A DNA stretch of 64,000 nucleotides from Pseudomonadota bacterium (GTDB lineage Bacteria; Pseudomonadota; Gammaproteobacteria; Burkholderiales; Burkholderiaceae_C), in contig JAFEEF010000036.1 of NCBI GenBank assembly GCA_018241265.1, positions 1 to 64,000 on the forward strand, written 5' to 3'. The translations under genes and the position numbers were made by a program. Below the pieces are notes generated by a model. It was not told the origin of the DNA, ran no database searches, and saw only the letters and a program-made list of their open reading frames with translations. Of this stretch, positions 50,993-60,033 are shown piece after piece (the first letter of the stretch is position 1; each line of letters begins with the position of its first letter).

Positions 50993-51901
50993 TCAGCCGC
51001 GGCCCAGATAGCCGGGCGCGACGCTGTCGAGCGTCGCCGCGACGATGCCCAATTGCTCGAGGCCGGGCAAGCGGCCGCTCGCGACGTTCGGCACTTTCAT
51101 CGAATCGAGGTTGTCGCGCGACATCAGCGGCTCGCCGGGCAGCATCTCGAGCAGGCCGGCCTGCAGCCGCGCAATGCCGTCGGGCAGGCCGATCACCGGC
51201 CGTTCGTGACCCGACCAGCGGCCCGCCAGCTGCACCAGATCGCGCAAGGCGTATTGCCGCGGACCGGCGCATTCGTAGGTCTGGCCTATCGTCGAAGGGC
51301 GGTCGAGGCAGCGCACGATCGCGTCGGCGACATCGGCCACCCACACCGGCTGAAAGCGCGCCGTCGCGCCCGCCAGCGGCATCATCGGCAGCACGCGCTG
51401 CATCCGTGCGAAAAGATTCAGGAAGCGGTCGCGCGCCCCGAAGATCACCGAAGGGCGCAGCAACGTGACGTCGAGGCCCGATGCCCGCAGTGCCGCTTCG
51501 CCGCCGGCCTTGCTGCGCAGGTAGCGGCTGGGCGCATCGGATGCGGCGCCGAGGGCGCTGACATGCACGATGCGATCCACGCCGCTGGCCCGGCAGGCAT
51601 CGGCCAGCAGGCTGGGCAATTCCACGTGGACACGCGTGAACTCGGCTTCGCTGCCATGCAGGATCGCCACCAGGTTCACCACCGCGTCATGACCGGCGAG
51701 CAGTCCGACCAGCCGCCCGGGCTCGAAGATGTCCGCCTGCTTCAGGCGCACCGTCGGCAACGACTGGAGGTGCTTGGCGCGCGCCGGATGGCGCGTCGGT
51801 ATCGTGATCGGTCCGCCGCCGCCTTGCGCGCGCGCCACGAGGCGCTCGCAGAGGCTGGTCCCGACGAAACCGCTGCCGCCGAGGACGAGGAACTTGTCCA
51901 T
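50993..51901 (-). CDS. NAD(P)-dependent epimerase, complex I NDUFA9-like
   Basis: This 302-residue protein has a Rossmann motif VLGGSGFVGTSLCERL and an NmrA/NDUFA9-type body: VNLVAILHG, HVSALGAASDAPSRYLRSKA and LRPSVIFGARDRFLN. The YLRSK segment replaces the YxxxK catalytic pair of active epimerases in its usual place. Such proteins are often annotated as complex I-associated. It is followed on the same strand by tightly spaced conserved genes. The role is uncertain. Confidence 0.87.
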   Translation of the reverse strand: MDKFLVLGGSGFVGTSLCERLVARAQGGGGPITIPTRHPARAKHLQSLPTVRLKQADIFEPGRLVGLLAGHDAVVNLVAILHGSEAEFTRVHVELPSLLADACRASGVDRIVHVSALGAASDAPSRYLRSKAGGEAALRASGLDVTLLRPSVIFGARDRFLNLFARMQRVLPMMPLAGATARFQPVWVADVADAIVRCLDRPSTIGQTYECAGPRQYALRDLVQLAGRWSGHERPVIGLPDGIARLQAGLLEMLPGEPLMSRDNLDSMKVPNVASGRLPGLEQLGIVAATLDSVAPGYLGRG

Positions 51902-51951
51902 GCGGCAGTTATACGCGCCGGCAACGCCGCCGGCACGCATCGAGGAAGAGG

Positions 51952-52164
51952 TCAGTCGGCGGCGATCTCGTCGCCGCCGGCGTCGCCGTCGTCGAGCTCG
52001 GACGCACCGTCGTCCTGCACCTTGCCGATCAGCGGCTTGTCGAGCGGCCGGCAGATGCGGCTTTTCAGCATCGCCAGGCGATCGGAGCGCTCTACCGCTG
52101 CGATCACCGCAGCCGGGTCCATCATCAACGCGAACGGGTTGGCGGCAATCTGCAGTGTGTCCAT
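51952..52164 (-). CDS. Small conserved protein, unknown function
   Basis: This 70-residue cytosolic protein starts MDTLQIAANPFALMMDPAAV and contains RICRPLDKPLIGKV, followed by an acidic tail. I have the impression of similar short proteins in other Burkholderiales but cannot name a family. It lies 50 bases upstream of the epimerase gene and is probably co-transcribed with it. Confidence 0.65.
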   Translation of the reverse strand: MDTLQIAANPFALMMDPAAVIAAVERSDRLAMLKSRICRPLDKPLIGKVQDDGASELDDGDAGGDEIAAD

Positions 52165-52328
52165 GCGGGCGCTCCAGGGGTTGGCCGTGACGATGGAAGA
52201 ACTGTAGAAGCCGGCCCTCGAACGCGCAGTCGGCGGCTCGCCAAACGGCGTGTCGGACAGGTTCCGACACGCGGGGTCAGCCGAAGCGCCGCACGTGCGG
52301 TATCGCACGGCGCCGCGTGTCGGATCCG

Positions 52329-52955
52329 TCAGCGCTGCAGCGCTTCGAGTTGTGTCGCCAAGCCCTGGCGGCCGCCGAGCTTGGCGAAATCGGCCGCGCC
52401 GAGCTCGCGCTGGTTGCGGCGCTTCGGATCGGCGCCGCGCGCCAGCAACAGCTTGACGCTGTCCTCGCTGCCGTATTGCGCCGCCATCATCAGCGGCGTC
52501 GTGCCGTTCGGCGACGGCGCGTCGATGTCGGCGCCGCGGTCCAGCATGAGCGCGACCAGGCGCACATCGGGACCGCTCGCCGCATAGTGCAGCGGCGTCC
52601 AGCCGGTGCGGTTGACCTGGGCGCCACGGTCGAGCAACGCCTTGGCGTCGTCGAGATCGCCCTTCAGCGCGGCGATCATCAGCGCCGTCTCGTTGGCTTG
52701 ATTGGCTGCGTCGACCTCGAGGTTCGGCAGGGCGATCAGCACCTTCGCGGTCTTCAGCGATTGCTCGCGCAGCGCGAACGTCAGACCCGGCTGGCCTTGC
52801 GGGTCGCGGGTGTTCGGGTCGAAGCCGCGCTGCAGCAGGCTCTGCAGCGCGCTCGCGTTGTCGTTGCGCAGCGCGCTGAAGAAGTCGTCATACGAACCCG
52901 CAACGGCTGACGAAATAAATCCAACTGCAACAACGAGATAGGCAATCTTTTTCAT
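52329..52955 (-). CDS. Ankyrin-repeat periplasmic protein
   Basis: This 208-residue protein has a signal peptide (residues 1-19) and four or five ankyrin repeats with clear GxTPLHYAAxxG-type units (TGWTPLHYAASG, NGTTPLMMAAQYG). It binds other proteins by its repeat surface; partners are unknown. It follows tatD by 5 bases. Confidence 0.9.
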   Translation of the reverse strand: MKKIAYLVVAVGFISSAVAGSYDDFFSALRNDNASALQSLLQRGFDPNTRDPQGQPGLTFALREQSLKTAKVLIALPNLEVDAANQANETALMIAALKGDLDDAKALLDRGAQVNRTGWTPLHYAASGPDVRLVALMLDRGADIDAPSPNGTTPLMMAAQYGSEDSVKLLLARGADPKRRNQRELGAADFAKLGGRQGLATQLEALQR

Positions 52956-52960
52956 GTTAC

Positions 52961-53740
52961 TTATGAAGACTTTGACAGGCCGAACAGGCGCTCGAAGTTG
53001 CGGCTGGTTGCCGCGGCAACGTCTTCGACCGGCACCCCTTTCAGCTCGGCGACCTGCCGCGCCACCCAGGGCACGTAGGCCGGCTCGTTGGTCTTGCCGC
53101 GGTACGGCACCGGCGCGAGATAGGGGCTGTCGGTCTCGATCAGGCAGCGGTCCATCGGCACGAAGCGCGCCACCTCGCGCAGCTCGATGGCGTTCTTGAA
53201 AGTCAGGATGCCGGAGAAGGAGATGTGAAAGCCGAGGTCGAGCGCCGCGCGGGCGACCTCGGCGGTCTCGGTGAAGCAGTGGAAGACGCCGTGGCCGGCC
53301 TTCGCGTCGCGCAGCAGTCGCAAGGTGTCATCGGAGGCGCTCCGCGTATGGATCACGAGCGGCAGTCCGGTCTGCTGCGCAGCGCGTATGTGGACGCGGA
53401 AGCGCTCGCGCTGCCATTCCATGTCGTCGATGCTGCGGCCGTTCAGCCGGTAGTAGTCGAGCCCGGTCTCGCCGATCGCGACGACGCGCGGCCTCGCGGC
53501 GAGGGCGAGCAGATCGGCCACGCTCGGCTCGCGCACGTCCTCGTGGTCCGGATGCACGCCGGCGCTGCACCAGAAGTCGTCGTAGCGCAGCGCCAGCGCA
53601 TGCACGGCGTCGAACTCCTCGAGCGTCGTGCAGATGCACAGCGCCCGATCGACGTCGGCGGCGCGCATCGCCGCGCGGACGTCGTCGATGCGCGACGCCA
53701 GTTCCGGAAAGGTCAGGTGGCAGTGGGAGTCGACGTACAT
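52961..53740 (-). CDS. tatD: TatD family metal-dependent hydrolase
   Basis: This 259-residue TIM-barrel hydrolase has the metal ligands in DSHCHL, the catalytic GETGLDYYRL, FHCFTET and the ETDSPYLAP motif. TatD proteins act as 3'-5' exonucleases or deoxyribonucleases. It follows pilZ by 35 bases in the tmk-holB-pilZ-tatD order common in betaproteobacteria. Confidence 0.96.
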   Translation of the reverse strand: MYVDSHCHLTFPELASRIDDVRAAMRAADVDRALCICTTLEEFDAVHALALRYDDFWCSAGVHPDHEDVREPSVADLLALAARPRVVAIGETGLDYYRLNGRSIDDMEWQRERFRVHIRAAQQTGLPLVIHTRSASDDTLRLLRDAKAGHGVFHCFTETAEVARAALDLGFHISFSGILTFKNAIELREVARFVPMDRCLIETDSPYLAPVPYRGKTNEPAYVPWVARQVAELKGVPVEDVAAATSRNFERLFGLSKSS

Positions 53741-53775
53741 CGCTGGGCCGCTCGAACGGCGGCGCTCGGAAAGGC

Positions 53776-54174
53776 TCAGATCGTCTGCGTCGGCTTGGAC
53801 GACGAGATCTGGGTGCCCAGCAGCTCCTCGATCTTGAGCTTCAGCGCGCGCGTCTTCTCGTCGGTCGGGAAGCGTACGCCGACGCCCTGGGTCCGTCCGC
53901 CGGACGCATTGGCCGGCGTGATCCAGCCGACCTTGCCGGCGACCGGATAGCGCTGCGGATCCTCGGGCAGCGACAGCAGCAGGTAGATGTCCTCGCCGAG
54001 CTTGTAGTCGCGCGTGGTCGGCACGAACAGCCCGCCGTCGGAAAACACCGGCATGTAGGCGGCATAGAGCGCGCCCTTCTCGCGAAACACGAGCTGGATC
54101 ACGCTGGGCCGGCCGCCGCTGGTGGTCGGCACTGCGTTCCCCACTGTAGCCGGACGCGCGGTCGGTTCGTTCAT
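53776..54174 (-). CDS. pilZ: PilZ domain protein
   Basis: This 132-residue protein is a type IV pilus-associated PilZ protein: RPSVIQLVFREKGALYAAYMP and VAGKVGWITPANASGG. The classical RxxxR c-di-GMP-binding motif is not seen at the start of the domain, as in the founding PilZ of Pseudomonas, which does not bind the nucleotide. It starts 24 bases after holB. Confidence 0.93.
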   Translation of the reverse strand: MNEPTARPATVGNAVPTTSGGRPSVIQLVFREKGALYAAYMPVFSDGGLFVPTTRDYKLGEDIYLLLSLPEDPQRYPVAGKVGWITPANASGGRTQGVGVRFPTDEKTRALKLKIEELLGTQISSSKPTQTI

Positions 54175-54198
54175 GGTCGCGAAGTGTACTGAAGGGCG

Positions 54199-55203
54199 CT
54201 AGGCCGCCAGCGCCGCCCGGCCCTGCTGCACCAGCGCGTCGAGCGCCAGGCCGGCGTTCCATGGGTGCTCGGCGGCGCCGGCGAGCCGATGCAGGTCGCG
54301 GTACCAGGCGGTCAGCCGCTCGAGGCTGGCGCCCGTCGGCAGGTCCCGCGGTGCGTAGTAGCGCGGCGCAGCACCCGCGGCGACCGACGCGGCGTCGTGG
54401 CAGAGCTTCTGCAGTGCGTCGAGCAACCGCGGCAGCGGCCAGGCCGCCAAGGCCGACCCGTCGCCGCGCGCGACCTGCGCCGGCAGCTTGGTCCAGGCCG
54501 CCGCGTCGACGCCCTGGCGCGACCATTCGAGCGCTTCCAGCGGCTGACCACCGCAGGCGCGCAGCAGCACTTCCGGCCGGGCCACGCCCTGCCCCGCGAG
54601 CCAGGCCTCGGCCTGATCGGCAGGCGGCAGCGACAGCGCGAGCGCCTGGCAACGGCTGCGTATCGTCGGCAACAGGGCCTCGGGCGCACCGCTGCTCAAC
54701 ACGAAGCGCGCCAGCCCGGGCGGTTCCTCGAGCGTCTTCAGCAGCGTGTTGGCCGAGATCGGGTTCATGCGTTCGGCCGGATGCACCACGATCACCTTGG
54801 CGCGGCCGCGCGCCGACGTGCTCTGCGCGAAGCCGACGGCGGCACGCACCGCATCGACCTTGATTTCCTTGCTCGGCTTGGCTTTCCCGGACTTCTCGCC
54901 TGCGCCATCGGAGGCTTCCTCTTCCCAGCCGAGCGCCTGACGCAAGGCCTCCGGCAACAGCACCAGCAGGTCCGGATGCGAGCGCGCCTGCACGAGCCGG
55001 CAGCTCGCGCAGCGTCCGCAAGGGCGACGCGCGCCTGCAGCGTCTTCGCAAAGCCAGGCCTGCGCCAGGCACAGCGCCAGGTCGAACTGGCCGATGCCGG
55101 GCGGCCCCTGCAGCAGCACGGCATGGCCGCGCTGCGTCTGCAGCGCGCGGGCCAGCGGCTCGTCCAGCCAGGGCAGCGGCAGCACGCCGTCGGCCGCTAC
55201 CAT
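54199..55203 (-). CDS. holB: DNA polymerase III delta-prime subunit
   Basis: This 334-residue clamp-loader subunit has a P-loop-like [12 protein letters not shown] lacking the Lys, as is usual for delta-prime, a four-cysteine zinc module (CGRCASCRL), the [11 protein letters not shown] motif and the sensor region. The long linker [22 protein letters not shown] is an insertion after the zinc module. It overlaps tmk by 7 bases. Confidence 0.95.
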   Translation of the reverse strand: MVAADGVLPLPWLDEPLARALQTQRGHAVLLQGPPGIGQFDLALCLAQAWLCEDAAGARRPCGRCASCRLVQARSHPDLLVLLPEALRQALGWEEEASDGAGEKSGKAKPSKEIKVDAVRAAVGFAQSTSARGRAKVIVVHPAERMNPISANTLLKTLEEPPGLARFVLSSGAPEALLPTIRSRCQALALSLPPADQAEAWLAGQGVARPEVLLRACGGQPLEALEWSRQGVDAAAWTKLPAQVARGDGSALAAWPLPRLLDALQKLCHDAASVAAGAAPRYYAPRDLPTGASLERLTAWYRDLHRLAGAAEHPWNAGLALDALVQQGRAALAA

Positions 55204-55808
55204 CCGCGCGCCTCCATGACGGCGTCGATCTGGCGCGCGACCTCGTCGCGCGTCCGGCTCGAATCGATGCGCACGATGCGTGCCGGCGCGGCGGCGCGAC
55301 GTGCCTCGTAGGCGGCGCGCACGCGCTCGAAGAACGCCAGATCCTCGCGCTCGAAGCGATCGGCCGCGCGTGCGCGAGCACGGCGATCGGCGGCGATCTC
55401 GGCCGGCAGATCGAACCACAAGGTCAGATCCGGCTGCAGATCGCCGTGCACGCGCGCCTCGAGCTCGCGCAGCAGCCCGAGATCGGTACCGCGGCCGCCG
55501 CCCTGGTACGCGAAGGTCGCGTCGGTGTAGCGGTCGCACACCACGGTCTCTCCACGCTGCAACGCAGGCCGGATGACCTGCCGCAGGTGATCGCGCCGGG
55601 CCGCGAATACCAGCAAGGCCTCGGTCATCGCATCCATGGGCGCGGTCAACAGCATCTCGCGCAGCGCCTCGGCGAGCGGCGTGCCACCCGGTTCGCGCGT
55701 CTGCACGATGGTGGCGCCGCGTGCCGCGAGCCGCCGGGCGAGCGCTTCGATGTGCGTGGACTTGCCCGCGCCATCGATGCCTTCGAAAGTGATGAATCGA
55801 CCGGTCAC
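55197..55808 (-). CDS. tmk: Thymidylate kinase
   Basis: This 203-residue kinase converts dTMP to dTDP. It has P-loop [12 protein letters not shown], the DRY motif ([17 protein letters not shown]) and a LID region rich in Arg ([14 protein letters not shown]). It lies between mltG and holB in a conserved order. Confidence 0.97.
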   Translation of the reverse strand: MTGRFITFEGIDGAGKSTHIEALARRLAARGATIVQTREPGGTPLAEALREMLLTAPMDAMTEALLVFAARRDHLRQVIRPALQRGETVVCDRYTDATFAYQGGGRGTDLGLLRELEARVHGDLQPDLTLWFDLPAEIAADRRARARAADRFEREDLAFFERVRAAYEARRAAAPARIVRIDSSRTRDEVARQIDAVMEARGW

Positions 55809-55817
55809 GCGACGAGT

Positions 55818-56852
55818 TTAGCGGCCGTCCCCGCCGTCGCTGGCCCGCGCCGCGGGACGCGACGCGGATCGCTGATACAGGTTGACCGCGCGGTTGTGGT
55901 CGCTCAGCGTCTCGCTGAACTCGCTGCTGCCGTCACCGCGCGACACGAAGTACAGCGCCTTGGTCGTGTCCGGATGCACCGCGGCCCAAAGTGCCGCCTT
56001 GCCCGGCATCGCGATCGGCGTCGGCGGCAGGCCACCGTGCAGATAGGTGTTGTAAGGCGTGTCGGCAACGAGATCGCGCTTGCGCAAGCTGCCGTCGAAC
56101 GCCTCGCCCAGGCCGTAGATCACGCTCGGATCGGTCTGCAGCGGCATGCCCAGGCGCAGCCGGTTGACGAACACGCCGGCGATGCGCGGCCGGTCGGCGG
56201 CGATGCCGGTCTCCTTCTCGACCAGCGATGCCAGGGTCAAGGCCTCGTCGGCGCTGTGCAGCGGCGTGGCCGGATCGCGCTCGGCCCAGGCCGCATCGAT
56301 CTTCTGCTGCATGGCCTTGTAGGCGCGCTTCAGAACCGCCAGGTCGGTGCTTCCCTTGCTGTACGAATAGGTGTCCGGATGAAAGCGGCCCTCGGCCGGC
56401 ACCCCCGAAGCGCCGATCGCCTCCATGATCGCCGCATCGCTCATCTCGCGCGTCGTCGGCTTCAGCGCCTCGCCCTTGGCGAGCTCGGCGCGGAACTGGC
56501 GGAAGGTCCAGCCTTCGATCAGCCGCACGGTGGCCGACGTCTCGTCGCCGCGCACCATCTTCTCGAGCAGAGAGATCGGCGTGTCGTTGCGGCCGATCTC
56601 GTAGCTGCCCGCGCGGATGCGGCGCGACTGGCCGGACCAGCGGAACCATTCGTAGAGCGCCGGCGGCGATGTCCGCACGCCGGCCTGCACCCAGGCCTGC
56701 GCGATGTCGCGCGGCGGGGTGCCGAGTTCGATCGAGACTTCGACGGTGTCGCCGGCCAGGTCGAAAGGCCGGTGCAGCCACCAGGCCACCGTCGCTCCGG
56801 CGGCCGCGGCCAGGACCACGACGCTCAGCGCCATGCGGCGCCATGCCTTCAT
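55818..56852 (-). CDS. mltG: Endolytic murein transglycosylase MltG
   Basis: This 344-residue inner-membrane lytic transglycosylase has an N-terminal TM helix (residues about 6-26) and a YceG domain with the catalytic Glu in LASLVEKETG. GMPLQTDPSVIYGL and TPYNTYLHGGLPPTPI are family signatures. The Met at 56852 is chosen because the TM helix begins straight after it; the longer frame to 56993 would add unlikely residues overlapping the divergent ygfZ start. It sets glycan-strand length during cell-wall growth. Confidence 0.95.
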   Translation of the reverse strand: MKAWRRMALSVVVLAAAAGATVAWWLHRPFDLAGDTVEVSIELGTPPRDIAQAWVQAGVRTSPPALYEWFRWSGQSRRIRAGSYEIGRNDTPISLLEKMVRGDETSATVRLIEGWTFRQFRAELAKGEALKPTTREMSDAAIMEAIGASGVPAEGRFHPDTYSYSKGSTDLAVLKRAYKAMQQKIDAAWAERDPATPLHSADEALTLASLVEKETGIAADRPRIAGVFVNRLRLGMPLQTDPSVIYGLGEAFDGSLRKRDLVADTPYNTYLHGGLPPTPIAMPGKAALWAAVHPDTTKALYFVSRGDGSSEFSETLSDHNRAVNLYQRSASRPAARASDGGDGR

Positions 56853-56936
56853 GCCGTCAGCGTCGCCCGTCCGGGCGACGGACGCGCCGTAACCCCGCAG
56901 CGACCAGGAACATGGGCGCTGATCATAATCTTCGGC

Positions 56937-57878
56937 ATGAATCAGCCTCTTGCGATCGATGGTGCCATCGGCGGTGTGGTGCGCCTGGACCACCTCGGCG
57001 TGCTGCGCGCTTCAGGCGCCGATGCCGCGACCTTCCTGCAAAGCCAGCTCACCAACGACGTCGTGTCGCTCGAGGGCGGCGCGGCGCGGCTGGCCGGGTA
57101 TTGCTCGGCCAAGGGACGCCTGCAGGCGAGCTTCATCGTCTGGCGCCCGTCACCCGACGAGTTCCTGCTCGCCTGTGCCGCCGACCTGCTGCCGGCGACG
57201 CTCAAACGCCTGTCGATGTTCGTGCTGCGCGCGCGCTGCCGCCTGAGCGATGCGAGCGCGGAAATTCCGCTGTCCGGCCTCGTCGGTCCTTCCGTGCCGG
57301 CCGGCGCGGACTGGTCGCGCTTCGATGCCGACGGCGCGACGACGATCGTGCTCCCGAAGGCCGCCGGCACGCGCCGCGCCCTCGTTGCAGGGCATCCGCC
57401 GCAAGGCGCGGCCATGGCAGCCGAGACTTGGCGCTGGCTCGACGTGCAAAGCGGCGTGCCGCTGATCGTTGCCGCGACGGTCGACCGCTTCGTGCCGCAG
57501 ATGGCCAACTTCGAGCTGCTGCGCGGTGTCGATTTCAAGAAGGGTTGCTATCCCGGCCAGGAGATCGTGGCGCGCAGCCAGTACCGCGGCACGATCAAGC
57601 GGCGCATGTTCCTGTTCGATGTCGACGCCGCGGCGCAACCGGGTGACGAAGTATTCCACGATGCCGATCCGGGTCAGCCGGCCGGCATGGTCGTGAACGG
57701 CGCGCCGCGCCCCGATGGGCGAGGCAGCAGCGCGCTCGTCGAAGTCAAGCTGGCCGCCCTCGAACGCGGCAGCCTGCATCTCGGTTCGACGGAAGGCGCG
57801 CCGCTGCGGCGCGCTCCGCTGCCGTACGCGGTGCCGGTCGAAGGCGCGGAGACTTCCGGCACACCCTCCGTGGCGTAG
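56937..57878 (+). CDS. ygfZ: Folate-binding Fe-S assembly protein YgfZ
   Basis: This 313-residue folate-dependent protein has the hallmark motif KGCYPGQEIVAR (residues about 205-215) and the start RLDHLGVLRASGADAATFLQ. It assists [4Fe-4S] enzyme maturation. It is divergent from mltG, the usual betaproteobacterial arrangement. Confidence 0.95.
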   Translation: MNQPLAIDGAIGGVVRLDHLGVLRASGADAATFLQSQLTNDVVSLEGGAARLAGYCSAKGRLQASFIVWRPSPDEFLLACAADLLPATLKRLSMFVLRARCRLSDASAEIPLSGLVGPSVPAGADWSRFDADGATTIVLPKAAGTRRALVAGHPPQGAAMAAETWRWLDVQSGVPLIVAATVDRFVPQMANFELLRGVDFKKGCYPGQEIVARSQYRGTIKRRMFLFDVDAAAQPGDEVFHDADPGQPAGMVVNGAPRPDGRGSSALVEVKLAALERGSLHLGSTEGAPLRRAPLPYAVPVEGAETSGTPSVA

Positions 57879-57951
57879 CGCCATCGCCGCATTCGGGTTG
57901 GCGCGCAAGACTTCACGCGTCCACGCAATTCGATACGGACGGGCTCGGTCG

Positions 57952-58257
57952 ATGCGAGAGCTGTTCATCTACTATCGCGTCCGCATGGATTCGATCGACA
58001 TCGCACGAGACGTGACCCACGCCTTCCAGGCACGTTTGCGGGTCCGTCATCCGCAGCTGCGCGCACGGCTGCTGCAACGCGCCGACGGCCACGGCGGCAT
58101 GCCCACATGGATGGAGCACTACGCCATCGACCCGGACGCCACAGCGGCCGGCATCGATGCGGCGCTCGAAGCCGAGATCGCAGCCGAAGCCGCCGAGCTC
58201 ATGCCCTGCATCGACGGCGAACGTCACACCGAGGCGTTCACCGCATGTGCCTCGTAG
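57952..58257 (+). CDS. DUF4936 family protein
   Basis: This 101-residue protein starts MRELFIYYRVRMDSIDIA and contains the GMPTWMEHY segment, both typical of DUF4936. The function is unknown. It overlaps the NRDE gene by 13 bases, so the two are translationally coupled. Confidence 0.85.
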   Translation: MRELFIYYRVRMDSIDIARDVTHAFQARLRVRHPQLRARLLQRADGHGGMPTWMEHYAIDPDATAAGIDAALEAEIAAEAAELMPCIDGERHTEAFTACAS

Positions 58258-59153
58258 CGATCGCGCTCGACCGCAGTCGGCGCTTCCCGCTCGTCATCGC
58301 CGCCAACCGCGACGAATTGCATGCGCGGCCGGCGACGCGCCTGGCATGGTGGACGCCGCTGACCGATGCGCCTTCCATCCTGAGCGGCCGCGACGTCGAA
58401 TCGGGCGGCACCTGGATGGGACTCACGGCGCACGGCAGGCTGGCGCTGGTGACCAACGTGCGCGAGCCCGCACGCCATGATCCCGACGCGCCGTCGCGCG
58501 GCAGCATCGTGCCCGACTGGCTGTCGGGTCGCGAGCCGATGGACCGCTTCTGGATGCGTTCCGCGCTGTCCGGCTACAACGGCTTCAATCTGATCGCCGC
58601 AGACCTGCGCGAGGGCGTCTGCTTCTGGGCCTCGAACCGCAGCGACCATCCGAGACGTCTCGAGCCGGGCATCCATGGACTGTCGAACGCCGGCCTGGAC
58701 ACGCCCTGGCCCAAGGTGACGGCGCTGAAGACGAGCCTGGCCGGCGCGATCGACGGCGATCCGACGCTCGAAGGACTGATTGCGGCCTTGTTCGATGCGC
58801 TTGCCGACCGGCACGTCGCGGACGATGCCGAACTGCCGCATACCGGCATACCGCCGGAGCGCGAACGCCTGCTCGCGCCGGCCTTCATCCACACGCCCGA
58901 TGGCCGCTACGGCACGCGCTGCTCGACCGTGCTGGTGACCGAGCGCAGCGGGCGCCGCTCGACGACCCACGTCATCGAGCGCAGCTTCGATGCAGCCGGC
59001 CTGGCCGTGCTGCAACGCCGCGCGCTGCTGCGCGATTGGCCGCCGCGCGGACCGGACGAGGTCGCCGGCCAAGGCACGGTGTCGGAATCGGGCGCCGGCG
59101 ATGCACCGTTGCGTGCGAGCGCGTCGCATCCGGGGGCCGCGCAGGCGGTCTGA
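58245..59153 (+). CDS. NRDE family protein (TANGO2-like)
   Basis: This 302-residue protein has the N-terminal MCLVAIALDRS and the AANRDELHARP motif that names the family. Residue Cys2 is exposed after Met removal and could act as an N-terminal nucleophile. TANGO2-type proteins have been linked to haem handling in other organisms; the bacterial role is unclear. Confidence 0.92.
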   Translation: MCLVAIALDRSRRFPLVIAANRDELHARPATRLAWWTPLTDAPSILSGRDVESGGTWMGLTAHGRLALVTNVREPARHDPDAPSRGSIVPDWLSGREPMDRFWMRSALSGYNGFNLIAADLREGVCFWASNRSDHPRRLEPGIHGLSNAGLDTPWPKVTALKTSLAGAIDGDPTLEGLIAALFDALADRHVADDAELPHTGIPPERERLLAPAFIHTPDGRYGTRCSTVLVTERSGRRSTTHVIERSFDAAGLAVLQRRALLRDWPPRGPDEVAGQGTVSESGAGDAPLRASASHPGAAQAV

Positions 59154-59175
59154 AGTCGCCGGAGCGAATCCCGGA

Positions 59176-60033
59176 TCAGAGCTCGAGCGTCATGTCGACG
59201 TGTGCGACGCCGGCTTCGTCGTACGGCGCCCCGCGTGCCTCGAAGCCGGCGCCGGCATAGAACGCCGCCGCGCCGGTCTGCGCCTGCAGCACGGCTTCGC
59301 GGTCACCGCGGGTTCTTGCCTCATCGAGCAAGGCGTCGAGCAGCCGGCGGCCGATGCCGCTGCCGCGCATCGGCTGCAGCACCGCGAGCCGTCCGATCCG
59401 CGCGACGCCCCGCGCCGGCTGCAACAGCCGTCCGGTGCCGAGCGCGACGCCAAGGCGGTTGCGGGCCACGGCATGCAGTGCCGCAACATCGTCGGCGTCC
59501 TCGCCCATCTCGGCCGCGATACCTTGCTCGTCGATGAAGACGCTGCGGCGCAGCGCCGCTGCGGCCTCGCCGAGTTCGGACCATGTGCCGACCCGCACTT
59601 CCAGCGACGCGGCGCCGGCCTCGTAGCCGTCGAGCACCTCGCGCAGCGCCGGCGGCACCGGCCGCGACGTCTGCGTCGCCGGATCGGCGAAGACATAGAC
59701 CAGCTCGCCGCTGACCAGCAGCCGGTCCTGGCGGAACACCGCACCTTCGAATCGCAGCGACGACGTGCCGATGCGTGCGCAACGCATGCCGATGTCGATC
59801 AGGTCGTCGTAGCGCGCCGAGCCGAAGTATTCGACGGTCGCCTTGCGCACGTAGAGGTCGCCGCCCATCGCCGACATCGTCGCCGCGTACGGCAGCGCGA
59901 GTGCACGCCAGTAGCCGGCCAGCGCGGTGTCGAAGTACATCAGGTAATGCGCATTGAAGACGATGTGCTGCGCGTCGATCTCGGCCCAGCGCACGCGCTG
60001 GCGGTCGAAGTAGCGGAAGTCGGTGCGTTTCAT
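59176..60033 (-). CDS. Hotdog thioesterase-GNAT fusion
   Basis: This 285-residue fusion has two parts. Residues about 1-140 form a 4HBT-type acyl-CoA thioesterase: FDRQRVRWAEIDAQHIVFNAHYL contains the catalytic Asp of the YbgC/4-hydroxybenzoyl-CoA type. Residues about 145-285 form a GNAT acetyltransferase with the acetyl-CoA loop PMRGSGIGRRLLDALLDEA. The two are joined in one frame. The ATG overlaps the hydrolase stop (ATGA). Confidence 0.9.
   Translation of the reverse strand: MKRTDFRYFDRQRVRWAEIDAQHIVFNAHYLMYFDTALAGYWRALALPYAATMSAMGGDLYVRKATVEYFGSARYDDLIDIGMRCARIGTSSLRFEGAVFRQDRLLVSGELVYVFADPATQTSRPVPPALREVLDGYEAGAASLEVRVGTWSELGEAAAALRRSVFIDEQGIAAEMGEDADDVAALHAVARNRLGVALGTGRLLQPARGVARIGRLAVLQPMRGSGIGRRLLDALLDEARTRGDREAVLQAQTGAAAFYAGAGFEARGAPYDEAGVAHVDMTLEL

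Noticed and set aside
57952-58257. Idea that the DUF4936 gene is an N-terminal domain of the NRDE protein
   Set aside because: The two genes overlap by 13 bases in different frames, each with its own family start, so they are separate.
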